Assembly (NCBI GenBank): GCA_964057225.1
Contig: OZ059894.1
Coordinates: forward strand, 18,878,476-18,942,475
Origin: Auanema rhodensis
Lineage: Eukaryota > Nematoda > Chromadorea > Rhabditida > Rhabditidae
Direction: 5' to 3'
DNA length: 64,000 bases
Both the position numbers and the translations under genes were made by a program. Shown piece by piece: positions 56,161 to 64,000 of the stretch. How positions within the stretch are numbered: the stretch's first letter is position 1; each line of letters begins with the position of its first letter. Below the pieces are notes generated by a model. It ran no database searches. It was given only the letters and a program-made list of their open reading frames with translations, and was not told the DNA's origin.

Positions 56161-58266
56161 ACAGATCGACGCAGCTTAAAAATCCGCATCGAATGCACTA
56201 TACTACATTAAGAAACGCTTAATACAAAAACTAGTTATGATCGTTTGAAAAATGATGCATTAGTGTATGTTGAGTTTCCATGTACACTCAACATTGCTTC
56301 CAAAAACATTTTGACAAAAATTTTTTCGAAAAATTTCAAAATAATTTAGCGAAAAGTAGATGTTTTTAGATTCTTTTTTTCAAGGCAAAAACGATGGACA
56401 ATGTTATTCAACGAAAAATTTAATTCTTCAGGGTGAAAATTGAGGATATAAGTGTGAACTTATATCAGTTGATATCTCGGTGCATTTTTAAGCTAGCGCA
56501 AATCTGTTAACACAGATCAACGCAGCTTAAAAATCCGCATCGAATGCACTATACTACATTGAGAAACGCTTAATACAAAAATTAGTTATGATCGTTTGAA
56601 AAATGATGCATTAGTGTATGTTGAGTTTCCATGTACACTCAACATTGCTTCCAAAAACATTTTGACAAAAATTTTTTCGAAAATTTTCAGAATAATTTAG
56701 CAAAAAGTAGATGTTTTTAGATTCCTTTTTTCAAGGCAAAGACGATGGACAATGTTATTCAACGAAAAAATTAATTCTTCAGGGTGAATATCGAGGATAT
56801 AAGTGTGAACTTATATCAGTTGATATCTCGGTGCATTTTTAAGCTAGCGCAAATCTGATAACACAGATCGACGCAGCTTAAAAATCCGCATCGAATGCAC
56901 TATACTACATTGAGAAACGCTTAATACAAAAATTAGTTATGATCCTTTGAAAAATGATGCATTAGTGTATGTTGAGTTTCCATGTACACTCAACATTGCT
57001 TCCAAAAACATTTTGACAAAAATTTTTTCGAAAAATTTCAAGATAATTTAGCAAAAAGTAGATGTTTTTAGATTCCTTATTTTAAGGCAAAGACGATGGA
57101 CAATGTTATTCAACGAAAAAATTAATTCTTCAGGGTGAATATCGAGGATATAAGTGTGAACTTATATCAGTTGATATCTCGGTGCATTTTTAAGCTAGCG
57201 CAAATCTGATAACACAGATCGACGCAGCTTAAAAATCCGCATCGAATGCACTATACTACATTAAGAAACGCTTAATACAAAAACTAGTTATGATCGTTTG
57301 AAAAATGATGCATTAGTGTATGTTGAGTTTCCATGTACACTCAACATTGCTTCCAAAAACATTTTGACAAAAATTTTTTCGAAAAATTTCAAAATAATTT
57401 AGCGAAAAGTAGATGTTTTTAGATTCTTTTTTTCAAGGCAAAAACGATGGACAATGTTATTCAACGAAAAATTTAATTCTTCAGGGTGAAAATTGAGGAT
57501 ATAAGTGTGAACTTATATCAGTTGATATCTCGGTGCATTTTTAAGCTAGCGCAAATCTGTTAACACAGATCAACGCAGCTTAAAAATCCGCATCGAATGC
57601 ACTATACTACATTGAGAAACGCTTAATACAAAAATTAGTTATGATCGTTTGAAAAATGATGCATTAGTGTATGTTGAGTTTCCATGTACACTCAACATTG
57701 CTTCCAAAAACATTTTGACAAAAATTTTTTCGAAAATTTTCAGAATAATTTAGCAAAAAGTAGATGTTTTTAGATTCCTTTTTTCAAGGCAAAGACGATG
57801 GACAATGTTATTCAACGAAAAAATTAATTCTTCAGGGTGAATATCGAGGATATAAGTGTGAACTTATATCAGTTGATATCTCGGTGCATTTTTAAGCTAG
57901 CGCAAATCTGATAACACAGATCGACGCAGCTTAAAAATCCGCATCGAATGCACTATACTACATTGAGAAACGCTTAATACAAAAATTAGTTATGATCCTT
58001 TGAAAAATGATGCATTAGTGTATGTTGAGTTTCCATGTACACTCAACATTGCTTCCAAAAACATTTTGACAAAAATTTTTTCGAAAAATTTCAAGATAAT
58101 TTAGCAAAAAGTAGATGTTTTTAGATTCCTTATTTTAAGGCAAAGACGATGGACAATGTTATTCAACGAAAAAATTAATTCTTCAGGGTGAATATCGAGG
58201 ATATAAGTGTGAACTTATATCAGTTGATATCTCGGTGCATTTTTAAGCTAGCGCAAATCTGATAAC
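56161..58266. repeat. 3-monomer tandem (monomers 161-163 and 164-166)
   Basis: Copies are 56161-57213 and 57214-58266. The order is a CATTAAGAAAC+AAAACTAGTT partial-Y monomer ending in 347T; an 8A monomer with AAAATTTTCAGAAT and GAATATC; and a GATCCTTTG monomer with CAAGATAAT and CCTTATTTTAAGG. I saw no difference between the copies by eye, so this looks like a recent 1053-bp duplication. Members recur at 178-182. Confidence 0.85.
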
Positions 58267-61200
58267 ACAGATCGACGCAGCTTAAAAATCCGCATGGAAT
58301 GCACTATACTACATTGAGAAACGCTTAATACAAAAATTAGTTATGATCGTTTGAAAAATGATGCATTAGTGTATGTTGAGTTTCCATGTACACTCAACAT
58401 TGCTTCCAAAAACATTTTGACAAAAATTTTTTCGAAAAATTTCAAAATAATTTAGCAAAAAGTAGATGTTTTTAGATTCCTTTTTTCAAGGCAAAGACGA
58501 TGGACAATGTTATTCAACGAAAAAAATAATTCTTCAGGGTGAAAATCGAGGATATAAGTGTGAACTTATATCAGTTGATATCTCGGTGCATTTTTAAGTT
58601 AGCGCAAATCTGATAACACAGATCGACGCAGCTTAAAAATCCGCATCGAATGCACTATACTACATTGAGAAACGCTTAATACAAAAATTAGTTATGATCG
58701 TTTGAAAAATGATGCATTAGTGTATGTTGAGTTTCCATGTACACTCAACATTGCTTCCAAAAACATTTTGACAAAAATTTTTTCGAAAAATTTCAAAATA
58801 ATTTAGCAAAAAGTAGATGTTTTTAGATTCCTTTTTTCAAGGCAAAGACGATGGACAATGTTATTCAACGAAAAAAATAATTCTTCAGGGTGAAAATCGA
58901 GGATATAAGTGTGAACTTATATCAGTTGATATCTCGGTGCATTTTTAAGCTAGCGCAAATCTGATAACACAGATCGACGCAGCTTAAAAATCCGCATCGA
59001 ATGCACTATACTACATTGAGAAACGCTTAATACAAAAATTAGTTATGATCGTTTGAAAAATGATGCATTAGTGTATGTTGAGTTTCCATGTACACTCAAC
59101 ATTGCTTCCAAAAACATTTTGACAAAAATTTTTTCGAAAAATTTCAAAATAATTTAGCAAAAAGTAGATGTTTTTAGATTCCTTTTTTCAAGGCAAAGAC
59201 GATGGACAATGTTATTCAACGAAAAAAATAATTCTTCAGGGTGAAAATCGAGGATATAAGTGTGAACTTATATCAGTTGATATCTCGGTGCATTTTTAAG
59301 CTAGCGCAAATCTGATAACACAGATCGACGCAGCTTAAAAATCCGCATCGAATGCACTATACTACATTGAGAAACGCTTAATACAAAAATTAGTTATGAT
59401 CGTTTGAAAAATGATGCATTAGTGTATGTTGAGTTTCCATGTACACTCAACATTGCTTCCAAAAACATTTTGACAAAAATTTTTTCGAAAAATTTCAAAA
59501 TAATTTAGCAAAAAGTAGATGTTTTTAGATTCTTTTTTTCAAGGCAAAAACGATGGACAATGTTATTCAACGAAAAATTTAATTCTTCAGGGTGAAAATT
59601 GAGGATATAAGTGTGAACTTATATCAGTTGATATCTCGGTGCATTTTTAAGCTAGCGCAAATCTGTTAACACAGATCAACGCAGCTTAAAAATCCGCATC
59701 GAATGCACTATACTACATTGAGAAACGCTTAATACAAAAATTAGTTATGATCGTTTGAAAAATGATGCATTAGTGTATGTTGAGTTTCCATGTACACTCA
59801 ACATTGCTTCCAAAAACATTTTGACAAAAATTTTTTCGAAAAATTTCAAAATAATTTAGCAAAAAGTAGATGTTTTTAGATTCCTTTTTTCAAGGCAAAG
59901 ACGATGGACAATGTTATTCAACGAAAAAAATAATTCTTCAGGGTGAAAATCGAGGATATAAGTGTGAACTTATATCAGTTGATATCTCGGTGCATTTTTA
60001 AGCTAGCGCAAATCTGATAACACAGATCGACGCAGCTTAAAAATCCGCATCGAATGCACTATACTACATTGAGAAACACTTAATACAAAAATTAGTTATG
60101 ATCGTTTGAAAAATGATGCATTAGTGTATGTTGAGTTTCCATGTACACTCAACATTGCTTCCAAAAACATTTTGACAAAACTTTTTTCGAAAAATTTCAA
60201 AATAATTTAGCGAAAAGTAGATGTTTTTAGATTCTTTTTTTCAAGGCAAAGACGATGGACAATGTTATTCAACGAAAAAAATAATTCTTCAGGGTGAAAA
60301 TCGAGGATATAAGTGTGAACTTATATCAGTTGATATCTCGGTGCATTTTTAAGCTAGCGCAAATCTGATAACACAGATCGACGCAGCTTAAAAATCCGCA
60401 TCGAATGCACTATACTACATTGAGAAACGCTTAATACAAAAACTAGTTATGATCGTTTGAAAAATGATGCATTAGTGTATGTTGAGTTTCCATGTACACT
60501 CAACATTGCTTCCAAAAACATTTTGACAAAAATTTTTTCGAAAAATTTCAAAATAATTTAGCGAAAAGTAGATGTTTTTAGATTCTTTTTTTCAAGGCAA
60601 AAACGATGGACAATGTTATTCAACGAAAAATTTAATTCTTCAGGGTGAAAATTGAGGATATAAGTGTGAACTTATATCAGTTGATATCTCGGTGCATTTT
60701 TAAGCTAGCGCAAATCTGTTAACACAGATCAACGCAGCTTAAAAATCCGCATCGAATGCACTATACTACATTGAGAAACGCTTAATACAAAAATTAGTTA
60801 TGATCGTTTGAAAAATGATGCATTAGTGTATGTTGAGTTTCCATGTACACTCAACATTGCTTCCAAAAACATTTTGACAAAAATTTTTTCGAAAAATTTC
60901 AAAATAATTTAGCAAAAAGTAGATGTTTTTAGATTCTTTTTTTCAAGGCAAAAACGATGGACAATGTTATTCAACGAAAAATTTAATTCTTCAGGGTGAA
61001 AATTGAGGATATAAGTGTGAACTTATATCAGTTGATATCTCGGTGCATTTTTAAGCTAGCGCAAATCTGTTAACACAGATCAACGCAGCTTAAAAATCCG
61101 CATCGAATGCACTATACTACATTGAGAAACGCTTAATACAAAAATTAGTTATGATCGTTTGAAAAATGATGCATTAGTGTATGTTGAGTTTCCATGTACA

Positions 61201-62478
61201 CTCAACATTGCTTCCAAAAACATTTTGACAAAAATTTTTTCGAAAAATTTCAAAATAATTTAGCAAAAAGTAGATGTTTTTAGATTCCTTTTTTCAAGGC
61301 AAAGACGATGGACAATGTTATTCAACGAAAAAATTAATTCTTCAGGGTGAAAATCGAGGATATAAGTGTGAACTTATATCAGTTGATATCTCGGTGCATT
61401 TTTAAGCTAGCGCAAATCTGATAACACAGATCGACGCAGCTTAAAAATCCGCATCGAATGCACTATACTACATTGAGAAACGCTTAATACAAAAATTAGT
61501 TATGATCGTTTGAAAAATGATGCATTAGTGTATGTTGAGTTTCCATGTACACTCAACATTGCTTCCAAAAACATTTTGACAAAAATTTTTTCGAAAAATT
61601 TCAAAATAATTTAGCAAAAAGTAGATGTTTTTAGATTCCTTTTTTCAAGGCAAAGACGATGGACAATGTTATTCAACGAAAAAATTAATTCTTCAGGGTG
61701 AATATCGAGGATATAAGTGTGAACTTATATCAGTTGATATCTCGGTGCATTTTTAAGCTAGCGCAAATCTGATAACACAGATCGACGCAGCTTAAAAATC
61801 CGCATCGAATGCACTATACTACATTGAGAAACGCTTATTACAAAAATTAGTTATGATCGTTTGAAAAATGATGCATTAGTGTATGTTGAGTTTCCATGTA
61901 CACTCAACATTGCTTCCAAAAACATTTTGACAAAAATTTTTTCGAAAAATTTCAAAATAATTTAGCAAAAAGTAGATGTTTTTAGATTCCTTTTTTCAAG
62001 GCAAAGACGATGGACAATGTTATTCAACGAAAAAAGTAATTCTTCAGGGTGAATATCGAGGATATAAGTGTGAACTTATATCAGTTGATATCTCGGTGCA
62101 TTTTTAAGCTAGCGCAAATCTGATAACACAGATCGACGCAGCTTAAAAATCCGCATCGAATGCACTATACTACATTGAGAAACGCTTATTACAAAAATTA
62201 GTTATGATCGTTTGAAAAATGATGCATTAGTGTATGTTGAGTTTCCATGTACACTCAACATTGCTTCCAAAAACATTTTGACAAAAATTTTTTCGAAAAT
62301 TTTCAGAATAATTTAGCAAAAAGTAGATGTTTTTAGATTCCTTTTTTCAAGGCAAAGACGATGGACAATGTTATTCAACGAAAAAATTAATTCTTCAGGG
62401 TGAATATCGAGGATATAAGTGTGAACTTATATCAGTTGATATCTCGGTGCATTTTTAAGCTAGCGCAAATCTGATAAC

Positions 62479-63245
62479 ACAGATCGACGCAGCTTAAAAA
62501 TCCGCATCGAATGCACTATACTACATTGAGAAACGCTTAATACAAAAATTAGTTATGATCCTTTGAAAAATGATGCATTAGTGTATGTTGAGTTTCCATG
62601 TACACTCAACATTGCTTCCAAAAACATTTTGACAAAAATTTTTTCGAAAAATTTCAAGATAATTTAGCAAAAAGTAGATGTTTTTAGATTCCTTATTTTA
62701 AGGCAAAGACGATGGACAATGTTATTCAACGAAAAAATTAATTCTTCAGGGTGAATATCGAGGATATAAGTGTGAACTTATATCAGTTGATATCTCGGTG
62801 CATTTTTAAGCTAGCGCAAATCTGATAACACAGATCGACGCAGCTTAAAAATCCGCATGGAATGCACTATACTACATTGAGAAACGCTTAATACAAAAAT
62901 TAGTTATGATCGTTCGAAAAATGATGCATTAGTGTATGTTGAGTTTCCATGTACACTCAACATTGCTTCCAAAAACATTTTGACAAAAATTTTTTCGAAA
63001 AATTTCAAAATAATTTAGCAAAAAGTAGATGTTTTTAGATTCCTTTTTCCAAGGCAAAGACGATGGACAATGTTATTCGACGAAAAAATTAATTCTTCAG
63101 GGTGAAAATCGAGGATATAAGTGTGAACTTATATCAGTTATTCAACGAAAAAATTAATTCTTCAGGGTGAATATCGAGGATATAAGTGTGAACTTATATC
63201 AGTTGATATCTCGGTGCATTTTTAAGCTAGCGCAAATCTGATAAC
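62479..63245. repeat. Repeat of the 166-167 monomer pair (monomers 179-180), second member lengthened
   Basis: Monomer 179 has the GATCCTTTG, CAAGATAAT and CCTTATTTT changes of 163 and 166. Monomer 180 starts with GCATGGAAT, shared only with monomer 167. Monomer 180 also has private changes (CGTTCGAAAA, ATTCGACG) and is 416 bp long because of the 65-bp duplication in it. It is followed by monomers 181-182, which are close to 161-162. Confidence 0.75.
63075..63204. repeat. 65-bp partial tandem duplication breaking the 351-bp register
   Basis: Copies are 63075-63139 and 63140-63204, each running from after CAATGTT to the CAGTT before GATATC. They differ at two places: ATTCGACG against ATTCAACG, and GAAAATC against GAATATC. 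The join reads ATCAGTT followed by ATTCAACG; the two parent sites share GTT. The next monomer starts at 63246 instead of 63181. The second copy carries the 278T state of neighbouring monomers, so the event more likely joined two different monomers out of register than copied one by slippage. Confidence 0.9.
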
Positions 63246-63947
63246 ACAGATCGACGCAGCTTAAAAATCCGCATCGAATGCACTATACTACATTGAGAAA
63301 CGCTTAATACAAAAACTAGTTATGATCGTTTGAAAAATGATGCATTAGTGTATGTTGAGTTTCCATGTACACTCAACATTGCTTCCAAAAACATTTTGAC
63401 AAAAATTTTTTCGAAAAATTTCAAAATAATTTAGCGAAAAGTAGATGTTTTTAGATTCTTTTTTTCAAGGCAAAAACGATGGACAATGTTATTCAACGAA
63501 AAATTTAATTCTTCAGGGTGAAAATTGAGGATATAAGTGTGAACTTATATCAGTTGATATCTCGGTGCATTTTTAAGCTAGCGCAAATCTGTTAACACAG
63601 ATCAACGCAGCTTAAAAATCCGCATCGAATGCACTATACTACATTGAGAAACGCTTAATACAAAAATTAGTTATGATCGTTTGAAAAATGATGCATTAGT
63701 GTATGTTGAGTTTCCATGTACACTCAACATTGCTTCCAAAAACATTTTGACAAAAATTTTTTCGAAAATTTTCAGAATAATTTAGCAAAAAGTAGATGTT
63801 TTTAGATTCCTTTTTTCAAGGCAAAGACGATGGACAATGTTATTCAACGAAAAAATTAATTCTTCAGGGTGAATATCGAGGATATAAGTGTGAACTTATA
63901 TCAGTTGATATCTCGGTGCATTTTTAAGCTAGCGCAAATCTGATAAC
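63246..63947. repeat. Last two complete monomers in shifted register (181-182)
   Basis: Monomer 181 (63246-63596) is a partial-Y with AAAACTAGTT and 347T; monomer 182 (63597-63947) has 8A, AAAATTTTCAGAAT and GAATATC. Both are 351 bp, so normal spacing resumes directly after the duplication. The pair matches 161-162 and 164-165 except that 181 has TTGAGAAAC rather than TTAAGAAAC. Confidence 0.85.
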
Positions 63948-64000
63948 ACAGATCGACGCAGCTTAAAAATCCGCATCGAATGCACTATACTACATTGAGA
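63948..64000. repeat. Partial monomer 183 cut by the window end
   Basis: The first 53 bases of the next monomer, in the common form as far as visible (8G, 28C). The array therefore continues beyond the window. Confidence 0.95.

Larger units (their letters stand above)
1..64000. repeat. 351-bp satellite DNA array (about 182 tandem monomers)
   Basis: The same 351-bp sequence recurs head to tail from first to last base. Monomer k starts at 1+351(k-1) up to k = 180 (62830); the register then shifts by 65 bp. Differences between monomers are base substitutions at a limited set of positions, and I saw no indel before 63075. Monomer 1 has 110 G+C of 351 (31%). A length of 351 bp is close to two nucleosome repeats of about 175 bp, a common size class for centromeric and pericentromeric satellites; that role is inference. 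No gene, transposon or unrelated sequence interrupts the array, so every gene-free stretch in the window is this repeat. I cannot name the family or species. The array runs off both ends. Confidence 0.98.

Noticed and set aside
63075-63204. Insertion of a mobile element at the register break
   Set aside because: The 65 extra bases are satellite sequence (positions 246-310 of the monomer), with no foreign sequence, terminal repeats or target-site duplication.
1-64000. CRISPR array or prokaryotic repeat system
   Set aside because: There are no short repeats separated by unique spacers; repeat and 'spacer' are the same 351-bp sequence throughout, and there are no nearby genes.
1-64000. Transposon-derived origin (terminal inverted repeats or LTRs)
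   Set aside because: The inverted repeats seen are short and occur once per monomer; no transposase, integrase or reverse-transcriptase reading frame is present in any monomer.

Overview
The whole 64 kb window is one head-to-tail satellite DNA array. I see no protein-coding gene, RNA gene, transposable element or CRISPR array. The unit is 351 bp. With the first base of the window as monomer position 1, monomer k starts at 1+351(k-1) for k = 1 to 180. I checked this phase at every 20th monomer (7021, 14041, 21061, 28081, 35101, 42121, 49141, 56161). The only length change I found is a 65-bp partial duplication at 63075-63204. After it come monomers 181 (63246), 182 (63597) and a 53-base piece of 183 (63948-64000). 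Neither end of the array is in the window.

Organism: the array is eukaryotic, most likely pericentromeric, centromeric or other constitutive heterochromatin. Monomer 1 is 31% GC. It holds 13 CpG against about 8.6 expected, so there is no CpG depletion. That argues against a heavily CpG-methylated germline (vertebrate or many plants) and fits an insect or other invertebrate. This is inference; I do not recognise the family and give no species.

Monomer anatomy (monomer coordinates): a dyad at 102-134; an A/T-tract block with a near-palindrome around TTCGAA at 142-207; a variable window at about 155-281; two adjacent inverted repeats at 285-306 and 302-315; and an imperfect 51-bp inverted repeat across the monomer boundary (324-351 plus 1-23 of the next). 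Positions about 76-150 and 282-332 are nearly invariant, while most substitutions fall at 155-281 and a few near the boundary.

Layout by diagnostic substitutions: zone 1 (1-16146, monomers 1-46) has an 18-monomer block followed by a 24-monomer version of it. Zone 2 (16147-29484, monomers 47-84) is rich in monomers carrying 155G+208G+333T and has a six-monomer repeat. Zone 3 (29485-49842, monomers 85-142) holds a strongly diverged 'Y' monomer and a ten-monomer block repeated 22 monomers apart. Zone 4 (49843-64000) carries 278T monomers, an eight-monomer spaced repeat, a three-monomer tandem and the 65-bp irregularity. The array is thus a mosaic of nested segmental duplications plus conversion-like chimeras, not one uniform higher-order repeat. 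Nothing indicates encoded functions that work together; any function would be structural (chromatin, centromere) or through transcription of the repeat.
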